Source: Anaerolineae bacterium
GTDB taxonomy: Bacteria > Chloroflexota > Anaerolineae > B4-G1
Assembly (NCBI GenBank): GCA_026418995.1
Contig: JAOAAG010000027.1
Span: forward strand, 1 to 33,140
Reading direction: 5' to 3'
Length of the DNA stretch: 33,140 bases
Below the pieces are notes generated by a model. That model was given only the letters and a program-made list of their open reading frames with translations. It was not told where the DNA came from and searched no databases. Each line of letters starts with the position of its first letter. The first letter of the stretch is position 1. The position numbers were made by a program, and so were the translations under genes. This document shows positions 26,024 to 33,140 of the stretch, piece by piece.

Positions 26024-27270
26024 GCGTAACTGAAAGCATGCGACTGGCCTTTCGCGCACTGGCGGCCAACAAGTTGCGGGCCGCGTTGACCATGTTGGGC
26101 ATCGTCATCGGCGTCGGTGCGGTGATTACCCTGATGTCGGCCGGCGAGGGGGTCTCAGTCTATATCGAAGAGCAGTTCCAGGGCATCGGGAGTAACTTGC
26201 TCTTCGTCGTCCCCGGCTCGCTTGAGGAGGCACGGATGGGGCCGCCCAGCGCACGGATGGGTACGGGGGAGCTGACCAATGGGGATGCGGAGGCACTGCG
26301 CGATCCTATCCGCGCTCCTGATGTGGCCGCGGTCTCTCCTCAGCTCTTCCGCTCCACCGTTGTCTCTACAGGGCGGCGCAATGTGCTCGCCCAGGTTATC
26401 GGCGTCGCGCCGGACTTCGCTACTGTGCGCAACTGGTTCCCCGAGGTGGGGCAGTTCATCTCGCAGGAGCATATGAACAGCCGGGCGCGTGTGGCGCTGT
26501 TGGGGAAAACGGTAGTCGAGGAGCTATTCCCGGATAACCAGTACCCCCTGGAGCAGACGGTTAAGATCAACGGCATCCCCTTCCGGGTGATCGGTGTGCT
26601 GGAGGAGAAGGGCGGCTCCCAGTTCAGTGACGAGGACAACACCGTCCTGGTACCTCTGACCACGGCGCAGACCCGCCTCTTCTCATCGCGCAGCCGCTCC
26701 GGCGATTACCGGGTTTCTGCGATTATCGTCCAGGCGGTCTCCGGTGAGCGCATGAAGGCGGCTTCTGAGCAGATCGCCGCCATCCTGCGCGAGCGGCATG
26801 GGATCGCATTCAGCGACGAGGACGACTTCTCCATCATCAGCCAGGCTGACATCATCGCCGTCTTCGGTCAGATCACCAATGTGCTGACCATCTTCCTGGG
26901 CGCGATTGCCGGCATCAGCCTGCTGGTGGGCGGCATCGGGATTATGAACATCATGCTGGTCTCGGTGACGGAACGGACGCGAGAGATCGGGCTGCGTAAG
27001 GCAGTGGGGGCCCGGCGGCGCGACATTCTGTGGCAGTTTCTGATCGAGGCCATGACCCTCTCGTTGATCGGGGGGGTGGTGGGCATCGGGCTGGGGGTGG
27101 TGGGCGCGGAGATTATCTCCACCCTGGTGGAGGATTTCCGTGCCATCGTCACGCTCGACGCGGTAGCGTTGGCGACGGGCTTCTCTGCGGCGGTAGGGCT
27201 GTTTTTCGGCATCTCCCCGGCCCGCCGCGCCTCGCTCCTCAATCCGATTGATGCCCTGCGGTATGAGTAG
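26020..27270 (+). CDS. ABC transporter permease (MacB/FtsX type)
   Basis: [21 protein letters not shown]-terminal [64 protein letters not shown]; 4-bp overlap with the ATPase gene. Confidence 0.96.
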   Translation: MSVTESMRLAFRALAANKLRAALTMLGIVIGVGAVITLMSAGEGVSVYIEEQFQGIGSNLLFVVPGSLEEARMGPPSARMGTGELTNGDAEALRDPIRAPDVAAVSPQLFRSTVVSTGRRNVLAQVIGVAPDFATVRNWFPEVGQFISQEHMNSRARVALLGKTVVEELFPDNQYPLEQTVKINGIPFRVIGVLEEKGGSQFSDEDNTVLVPLTTAQTRLFSSRSRSGDYRVSAIIVQAVSGERMKAASEQIAAILRERHGIAFSDEDDFSIISQADIIAVFGQITNVLTIFLGAIAGISLLVGGIGIMNIMLVSVTERTREIGLRKAVGARRRDILWQFLIEAMTLSLIGGVVGIGLGVVGAEIISTLVEDFRAIVTLDAVALATGFSAAVGLFFGISPARRASLLNPIDALRYE

Positions 27271-27307
27271 ATCGGTTAGTCAGTTGTCCAGTGATCCAGA
27301 TTAAGCT

Positions 27308-28075
27308 ATGGAACCACCGTCACCATCTGAGGGAACCGTCGCGACCGCCGAGGTGCTGGCAGAAGTGGAACGCCGTGTGGCTGCCCGCCGCGCTGCCAGC
27401 GCGCGGGGTCTCCAGAGCTGGGCTGGCTGCCTTGGCCGGTTTCTGACCCGCCACTGGCTGATGCTCTGCAACGGCTTCTTTCTATTCTATGCAGGCCTGC
27501 CTATCCTAGCACCGGTATTGATGAAGCTGGGGGCTACCAGGGCGGGGGTCATCATCTATCTCGTCTACAGCCCATTGTGCCACCAACTGCCACAGCGTTC
27601 TTTCTTCCTTTTCGGGCCTAAGCTAACTTATACGCTGGGAGAGCTAGTCCCGTGGCTCGGGCCGAACGCCGGGATCAATCCCGCCACGCGAGCCTTTGTG
27701 GGGAACGACATAGTGGGATACAAAACCGCGCTGTGTCAGCGCGATATGGCGATCTATGGCACGATTTTGCTCGCCGGGTTGCTTTTCGGGCTGGTGCGCA
27801 GAAGGTGGCGCATCCGGCCGCTCAAGTTATGGGCCTATTTTGTCTTTGGCATTCTCCCGCCGTTCCTGGACGGTGGCTACCAGATGCTTTCCTATGTCAT
27901 CGCCTCTCTCTGGGTAGATGGCCCGATCAGGCCGCGCGAGAGCACGCCTGTATTGCGTGTGCTCACTGGCGGACTGTTCGGGCTGGCGACGGCCTGGCTG
28001 GCCTATCCCTTGATTGAGGAAACGATGGAGAGCGTACGAGTAGACAAGGATGCAAGTAGGCAAGTAGACAAGTAG
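27308..28075 (+). CDS. DUF2085-like multi-TM membrane protein
   Basis: YSPLCHQLPQRSFFLFG...CQRDMAIYGTILLAGLLFG and LPPFLDGGYQML signatures. Confidence 0.8.
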   Translation: MEPPSPSEGTVATAEVLAEVERRVAARRAASARGLQSWAGCLGRFLTRHWLMLCNGFFLFYAGLPILAPVLMKLGATRAGVIIYLVYSPLCHQLPQRSFFLFGPKLTYTLGELVPWLGPNAGINPATRAFVGNDIVGYKTALCQRDMAIYGTILLAGLLFGLVRRRWRIRPLKLWAYFVFGILPPFLDGGYQMLSYVIASLWVDGPIRPRESTPVLRVLTGGLFGLATAWLAYPLIEETMESVRVDKDASRQVDK

Positions 28076-28101
28076 GCACGAGACAAGGGGCGAGCAGGTA
28101 A
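28037..28101. repeat. Low-complexity imperfect repeat of (g)caagtag / gacaag units between the DUF2085 and fur genes
   Basis: gtagacaaggatgcaagtaggcaagtagacaagtaggcacgagacaaggggcgagcaggtaag; the 3' end of the DUF2085 ORF runs into it. Confidence 0.6.
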
Positions 28102-28107
28102 GTGAGT

Positions 28108-28527
28108 ATGGAGTGGGAACAGCTCCTGGCCCAGGCGGGGTTTCGCGTCACGACGTCCCGCCGCGTGGTGATGCAGGTGTTGCAGACAGCGGGTGTCCCG
28201 CTTGAGCCCCACGAGATTCTGGAACGTGGGCGGTGCCTGCATCGTTCACTGGGGCTGGTGACCATCTACCGCACGCTGGCGCTGTTAACGGCGCTCGACC
28301 TGGTGCGGCGCGTCCATCGCCAGGACGGCTGCCACGGTTACGTGATCGCGTCGCCGGGACATCGCCACCACATCATCTGCCGGCAGTGCGGTCAGGCGAC
28401 CGAGTTCCCAGGCGGGGATGACATCCATGCACTTATCGAGCGGGTCGAGAATGAGACAGGTTATCGGGTGGATGATCACTTGCTTCAACTGGCGGGCCTG
28501 TGCCCCGCCTGCCGTGAGTTAAGGTGA
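28108..28527 (+). CDS. Fur-family metal-dependent transcriptional regulator
   Basis: FRVTTSRRVVMQVLQTAGVPLEPHEILER...LGLVTIYRTLALL...HRHHIICRQCGQATEF...LCPACREL (metal-binding His cluster and CxxC pairs). Confidence 0.92.
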   Translation: MEWEQLLAQAGFRVTTSRRVVMQVLQTAGVPLEPHEILERGRCLHRSLGLVTIYRTLALLTALDLVRRVHRQDGCHGYVIASPGHRHHIICRQCGQATEFPGGDDIHALIERVENETGYRVDDHLLQLAGLCPACRELR

Positions 28528-28537
28528 CCGTCACCTT
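28521..28537. promoter_or_regulatory. Perfect 17-nt palindrome AAGGTGAC-C-GTCACCTT at the fur/dagK junction
   Basis: 8-bp arms with 1-nt centre; a related GTGACCGTCAC core occurs at 29508-29518. Confidence 0.5.
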
Positions 28538-28559
28538 GAACCGGAGCCAGGAAGTGCCT

Positions 28560-29495
28560 ATGCGAGCGCTTTTGGTCTATAACCCCACCGCCGGGCCCCG
28601 AGATGTCCAGCAGGAACTGAAGCGGGTGTGTGTGGTATTGAAGCGCCGGGGCTGGTCGGTGGAGATGCTGATGACAGAAAGACCAGGCGATGCCCAGGCC
28701 ATGGCGCAGGAAGCGGCCCAATCCGGCAGTTGTGACGCGGTCATCGCAGCGGGAGGGGATGGGACGGTCAATGAGATCGTGAACGGGCTGGTTGGCACCT
28801 CCACAGCGCTGGGGGTACTGCCGGTCGGCACGGGCAATCTGTGGGCCAAACAATTGGGTATTCCTACACATACGATCCTCAATCCGCTACGCCTGCGCGA
28901 TGCGGCACTCGGGCTGACCCAGAGCGTCGTGCGCGTGATAGATGTGGGGCTGGCAGGAGACCGCTATTTTCTCTGCTGGGCGGGTATCGGTCTCGATGCC
29001 AGGGTGACACAGGAGCTGGAACCGCGCCCACGCCATACCAAACGGCTGGGCGCTTTGCCCTACGCGATCGCTGCCATCATCGTTGCCTGTGACTTCAAGG
29101 GGGTCAGAGCACGCATCAGGCTCGATGGGCGCGTGGTGCGTGGTAGAATCCTGTTGGTCCTGGCAAGCAACATCCAGCAATACGGGGGATGGTTCGACAT
29201 TGCCCACGTGGCCCGCGTGGACGATGGATTGCTCGATGTGTTTGTGTTCAAGGGGTTGGGCTTTTCCTATGCAGTAAGCCATGTGCTGAAGATTTTGAGC
29301 CACCGACATCTGCAAGACCCCAGGGTAGTACATAGACAGGCGCGTAAGATAGAAGTGTGGACCAAGCCCAAAGTGCCGATCCAGGTAGATGGTGATCCTG
29401 TAGGTTTTACGCCGGTCAGAATAAAGGTTGTGCCCAAAGCGCTGCGTGTGCTCGTCCCTCCTTGCGCCCCGGCCGATCTGTTCTCATGCAGGTGA
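28560..29495 (+). CDS. Diacylglycerol kinase / YegS-family lipid kinase
   Basis: MRALLVYNPTAGPRDVQQEL; AAGGDGTVNEIVNGLVGTSTALGVLPVGTGNLWAKQLGIP. ATG at 28560 preferred to the ORF-track start at 28524. Confidence 0.93.
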   Translation: MRALLVYNPTAGPRDVQQELKRVCVVLKRRGWSVEMLMTERPGDAQAMAQEAAQSGSCDAVIAAGGDGTVNEIVNGLVGTSTALGVLPVGTGNLWAKQLGIPTHTILNPLRLRDAALGLTQSVVRVIDVGLAGDRYFLCWAGIGLDARVTQELEPRPRHTKRLGALPYAIAAIIVACDFKGVRARIRLDGRVVRGRILLVLASNIQQYGGWFDIAHVARVDDGLLDVFVFKGLGFSYAVSHVLKILSHRHLQDPRVVHRQARKIEVWTKPKVPIQVDGDPVGFTPVRIKVVPKALRVLVPPCAPADLFSCR

Positions 29496-29621
29496 TGGCC
29501 GCCTGGAGTGACCGTCACCTGAAAGTCGCTTGACCGTATCACATTCATCGGCCACACGTCTGGCACAGGCCGCCGTCCTTCAGTATAATCGGGGATAGAT
29601 AGATCAGAGACAGGAAGCGGC

Positions 29622-30335
29622 GTGGGTATGCACAAATTGCTCCTCGTGGACGACGAGCCTGCCATTACCGAGAATCTGGCTCCCTTTCTACAGCGGGCCG
29701 GCTTTGATGTGACGGTGGCCACCGACGGTGAAGAGGCGCTCCGTCAGATCGCTCGCCTGCGGCCCGACCTGGTCATCCTGGACGTGCTGATGCCCCGCCT
29801 GGACGGGCGTGAGACGCTCCGTCGCCTGCGCCGCGCGGGCAACTGGACTCCTGTCATCCTGCTCACCCAGGTCGGCGCGTCCACCGAGCGGGCAATGGCG
29901 CTGGAAGAAGGCGCCGACGATTATCTCAACAAGCCCTTCGATCCCTACGAACTGGTGGCTCGCATCCGTGCCGTGCTGCGCCGTGCCCGTCCAGGCCAAC
30001 CGCCCCTCGCTGCGGCCCGTTTGCTGGTCAGCGGCCCTCTGCGCCTGGACCGTCTCTCCCGCCGTGCCTCTCTGGAGGGGCAGGAGCTGGTGCTCACCCC
30101 GAAAGCGATCGCTTTGCTGGAGTACTTGATGACGCACCCTGACGAGCTCCTGAGCCGGGAGCGGTTGCTGGACGCTGTCTGGGGCTGGGATTACCCCGCC
30201 GGGACGCGCACGGTGGACACACGTATCGCTGAACTGCGCCGGGCGCTGGGCGATGATGTCGTCCAGCCACGCTATATCGAGACCATACCCGGTCAGGGCT
30301 ACCGCTTTATCGCACCGGTGGAGGCGGGAGCATGA
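29622..30335 (+). CDS. OmpR/PhoB-family response regulator
   Basis: LLVDDEPAITENLAPFLQRAGFDV, LVILDVLMPRLDG, DDYLNKPFDPYELVARIRAVLRR; winged-helix DNA-binding C-terminus RTVDTRIAELRRALGDD...GQGYRF. Confidence 0.96.
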   Translation: MGMHKLLLVDDEPAITENLAPFLQRAGFDVTVATDGEEALRQIARLRPDLVILDVLMPRLDGRETLRRLRRAGNWTPVILLTQVGASTERAMALEEGADDYLNKPFDPYELVARIRAVLRRARPGQPPLAAARLLVSGPLRLDRLSRRASLEGQELVLTPKAIALLEYLMTHPDELLSRERLLDAVWGWDYPAGTRTVDTRIAELRRALGDDVVQPRYIETIPGQGYRFIAPVEAGA

Positions 30336-31237
30336 GATGGCGTCATCTGCTCATTCTGCTCCCTCTGGGGGTAGGGCTGGCGATGTCAGCAATGCTCCAC
30401 TACTGGGAAGCGTGCCCCGTCTTCTACGCGCGGGCCGATGCTGCCGCCCTTTCCGTTATGGCCGGCCTGGCCTTCTCCCTGGTGCTCGCGGCCGGATGGA
30501 CGGTTCACGGGCTGCTGGAACGGAAATGTCGCGCCGCGCTGGCCCAGCTCCAGGCGCAGGCCGCCGACGACCGGCGGCGCTTCTTGCAACGCCTGGACCA
30601 TGAACTGAAAAACCCTCTCACCGCGCTGCGGGCTGCCCTTGCTAACCTGGCCGAGGCCCCTACGGATGCAGCCTGGCGCGAGGCGTTTGTCGGCGTGGAG
30701 ACCCAGGCCCAGCGCCTCAGCCGCCTGGTCGCTGAGCTGCGCAAACTGGCCGACCTGGAGACTCGCCCCATTGAGCATGCCCCGGTGGACCTGACTGCGC
30801 TTTTGGAGGAAGCGTTGGCGCTGGCCCGTGAACGGCCGGAAGCCGCAGCGCGGCGCCTGAACCTCAACTTGCCCCGTGCTCCCTGGCCACTCCCTGTGAT
30901 CCACGGCGATCGGGACCTCCTCTTTCTGACCATCCATAACCTGCTGGACAATGCCCTCAAGTTCACCCGTACCGGGGACGTGATCGAACTCCGCGCTTTT
31001 GAGGATGGCGCGATGGTCATCGTGGAAGTCGCCGATACCGGCCCGGGCATTCCTGAAGAGGAGTTACCTCACGTGTGGGAGGAGCTATACCGGGGACAGG
31101 GAGCGCGCGGCACGCCCGGCAGCGGATTGGGGTTGGCCCTGGTGCGTGCCGTGGTACTGCGCCACGGGGGACAGGTCGCGCTGCGCAGTCGCGTTGGGCA
31201 GGGCACAGTGGTCACCGTGCGCCTGCCGGCCAGGTGA
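30332..31237 (+). CDS. Membrane sensor histidine kinase, partner of the preceding response regulator
   Basis: Two N-terminal TMs; RLDHELKNPLTALRAAL, NLLDNALKFTR, DTGPGIPEEEL, GTPGSGLGLALVRAVV; 4-bp overlap with the response regulator. Confidence 0.95.
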   Translation: MRWRHLLILLPLGVGLAMSAMLHYWEACPVFYARADAAALSVMAGLAFSLVLAAGWTVHGLLERKCRAALAQLQAQAADDRRRFLQRLDHELKNPLTALRAALANLAEAPTDAAWREAFVGVETQAQRLSRLVAELRKLADLETRPIEHAPVDLTALLEEALALARERPEAAARRLNLNLPRAPWPLPVIHGDRDLLFLTIHNLLDNALKFTRTGDVIELRAFEDGAMVIVEVADTGPGIPEEELPHVWEELYRGQGARGTPGSGLGLALVRAVVLRHGGQVALRSRVGQGTVVTVRLPAR

Positions 31238-31247
31238 TATTGCGGAA

Positions 31248-31292
31248 CTGTAACACCCCTGCTATACGTCTGTAACATCAGGGTTTTACAAT
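31248..31292 (+). promoter_or_regulatory. Direct repeat CTGTAACA-N14-CTGTAACA followed by -10-like TACAAT upstream of the PA14 protein
   Basis: CTGTAACA at 31248-31255 and 31270-31277 (22-bp period), TACAAT at 31287-31292. Confidence 0.5.
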
Positions 31293-31302
31293 CGAGGGAG
31301 TG

Positions 31303-31329
31303 AGACAGCCGTCCAGCTCCCGGCTGTCT
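31303..31329. other. Stem-loop AGACAGCCG-N9-CGGCTGTCT in the 5' leader of the PA14 gene
   Basis: Perfect 9-bp inverted repeat, 9-nt loop, no following T-tract. Confidence 0.5.
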
Positions 31330-31371
31330 GTAGTAAAGCTAGCAAACCCGTTGATGGAGGAGGAAAGTGCA

Positions 31372-33140
31372 ATGGAAAAACTCGTGAACGACCCTAAATA
31401 CAGAACAGCGTTCGTCGTGTTCCTGGTGGGCAGCGTGCTGATCCTGGCGCTCTGTTCGGGCGCTGCCTTCATCCTGACCCGCCGCCCCGGGCCGCTCCCC
31501 ACCGTGATGCCCACTCTGGCTGTACCCTCCATTCACATCGCTCCCGAGACCGGCAGCCCCGGCAGGACGGTCAGCGTTACCGGCACGGGTTGGACCCCAG
31601 GGGACACCGTCTTCGTGGGACTGGAGGGCAGCGGGGGGACGCGCTCGGCCCTGGCGTCTGCTGCAGTCTCGGCAGATGGCCGCTTCGTGGCGATTTTTAC
31701 CCTGCCCACCGATGTAGGGGCGGGTTATGTGCCGGTCGTGGCCTGGTCTTCTACGGCTGCCAGTGAGGCCAGAATGATGTTGCCTATCTCGGTAACGGAA
31801 ACACCTACACCCACAGCGTCCGCGACCGCCATCCTGACGCCTTCTCCCACACCGGTTGTCGCTGTCTCTCCCACGGCTTCCCCTGTTCCTACGGTGGCGC
31901 CCTCGCCCACCTCGCCTTCGCCAACGCCGGCCCAATCGCCCACCCCGCGGCCGACGCCCACCTCTGCTGGCGCCTGGTACGGCGAGTACTTCGCCAACGT
32001 CACATTGACCGGCGCGCCGACGCTGGTGCGGAATGAGGCGGAGATCAACTTCACCTGGGGCCAGGGCGCGCCTGGCAGTGGTTTACCCGCCGACAACTTT
32101 TCTGCCCGCTGGACCCGCACCGCAACGTTTGAGGACGGGCTGTATCGCTTCCGCGCTCTCGTGGACGACGGCGTGCGGCTGTACGTGGATAATGCGCTGG
32201 TCATTGACGCCTGGCAGGACGGCAGCAGGCGGGAAGTGACGAGCGACCGCAAGATGACCGCCGGAGTACACAACCTGCGCGTGGAGTACTACGAACGCAG
32301 CGGCGAGGCCGTTATCAAGGTCTGGTGGGAAAAGCTGACCGCTTACCCGGACTGGAAGGGCGAATACTGGTCTAACCGCACACTGAGCGGCAACCCGGTG
32401 CTCGTGCGCAACGACGAGAACCTGGCCTTCGACTGGAAAACCGGCTCGCCGGCGGCGAACATCCCGGCTGATGGCTTCTCGGCCCGCTGGACGCGCACGT
32501 ATACCTTTGAGGGGGCTACCTACCGCTTCCGCGTCATTGTAGACGACGGGGTGCGCATGTGGGTAGACGATTGGTTGATCATTGACTCCTGGCGCGATGG
32601 CAGCGTCCGCGAGCTGACCGCGGAGTACGCGCTGGTGCAGGGGGCGCACAGCCTGAAAGTGGAGTATTACGAGAACGCGGGTGACGCGCGTATCCAGGTG
32701 TGGTGGGAGAAAATCGCCTCCCCGTCCTATCCCGATTGGAAGGGAGAGGACTGGCCTAACGCTACGCTGCGCGGGAATCCCGCTTTGGTACGCAACGACA
32801 CAGTACTGGACTTCGACTGGGGTACGAAGGCACCTGCTGCCGGGCTGCCGGCGGACAAATTCTCGGCCCGCTGGACTCGCCAGGTGACGTTTGATCCGGG
32901 CCTCTATCGCTTCCATGCCAGAGCTGATGACGGCGTCCGGATCTATGTGGACAACGTCCTGGTGCTGAACGAGTGGCATCCCAGCGACGGGAGCAGGGTA
33001 TATACTGTGGATTTGCCGTTGAGCGGTGCCCGGCGGGTGACCGTAGAATACTATGAGGAAGCTGCGAAAGCGCTCCTCAAATTCTGGTGGCAGCGCATCG
33101 GAAACCTGCCCACACCTACATCCACGCCCCCTGCCGCGAC
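31372..33140 (+). CDS. Surface/secreted protein with N-terminal TM, Ig-like domain, Pro/Thr linker and three tandem PA14-like domains; 3' truncated by window
   Basis: Reading frame from ATG 31372 ([35 protein letters not shown]) is open to the window end and absent from the ORF track because it has no stop; repeated W(Y)GEYF/WKGEYW...FSARWTRT...YRF...VDDGVR.YVDN..VI.W.DGS...VEYYE..G.A.I.VWWEK. Confidence 0.92.
   Translation, partial: MEKLVNDPKYRTAFVVFLVGSVLILALCSGAAFILTRRPGPLPTVMPTLAVPSIHIAPETGSPGRTVSVTGTGWTPGDTVFVGLEGSGGTRSALASAAVSADGRFVAIFTLPTDVGAGYVPVVAWSSTAASEARMMLPISVTETPTPTASATAILTPSPTPVVAVSPTASPVPTVAPSPTSPSPTPAQSPTPRPTPTSAGAWYGEYFANVTLTGAPTLVRNEAEINFTWGQGAPGSGLPADNFSARWTRTATFEDGLYRFRALVDDGVRLYVDNALVIDAWQDGSRREVTSDRKMTAGVHNLRVEYYERSGEAVIKVWWEKLTAYPDWKGEYWSNRTLSGNPVLVRNDENLAFDWKTGSPAANIPADGFSARWTRTYTFEGATYRFRVIVDDGVRMWVDDWLIIDSWRDGSVRELTAEYALVQGAHSLKVEYYENAGDARIQVWWEKIASPSYPDWKGEDWPNATLRGNPALVRNDTVLDFDWGTKAPAAGLPADKFSARWTRQVTFDPGLYRFHARADDGVRIYVDNVLVLNEWHPSDGSRVYTVDLPLSGARRVTVEYYEEAAKALLKFWWQRIGNLPTPTSTPPAA
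31975..33096 (+). repeat. Three tandem PA14-like repeats (about 31975-32334, 32344-32711, 32728-33096)
   Basis: Internal alignment of the translated repeats as described for the CDS. Confidence 0.85.

Noticed and set aside
28037-28101. CRISPR or tandem-repeat array
   Set aside because: Repeat units are short, imperfect and without unique spacers; no cas genes in the window.
32083-32979. 298-aa minus-strand ORF with internal repeats
   Set aside because: Mirror of the three PA14 repeats on the other strand; repetition is inherited from the real plus-strand CDS.

Overview
The window is a GC-rich bacterial chromosomal segment with Chloroflexota-like gene content; the taxonomy is inferred from gene style only. 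From left to right: the 3' end of an ABC exporter; a PAP2-like membrane protein (-); tRNA-Leu(GAG) (-); argS and add (-); a tightly coupled minus-strand cassette of HTH regulator, single-domain KaiC-like ATPase, two small membrane proteins and a GAF-GAF histidine kinase; secA (-); a complete oligopeptide/dipeptide ABC importer operon (-) with a clear promoter, a long leader, and a perfect 16-bp hairpin terminator between the solute-binding protein and permease genes. The plus-strand half carries a membrane-anchored beta-repeat protein with IPV/VPI motifs, a stand-alone cobalamin-dependent methionine synthase activation-domain protein, a small hypothetical, a 1212-aa multi-GAF histidine kinase with a degenerate ATP-binding domain, a MacAB-like ABC pair, a DUF2085-like membrane protein, a Fur-family regulator, a diacylglycerol-kinase-family protein, an OmpR-type response regulator with its histidine kinase, and a truncated surface protein with three tandem PA14-like domains. 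The best candidates for undescribed biology are the HTH/KaiC/TM/TM/HK cassette, the degenerate multi-GAF kinase next to MacAB, the IPV-repeat protein, and a structured element directly downstream of the tRNA. No CRISPR array, transposase, phage module or rRNA gene was recognised.
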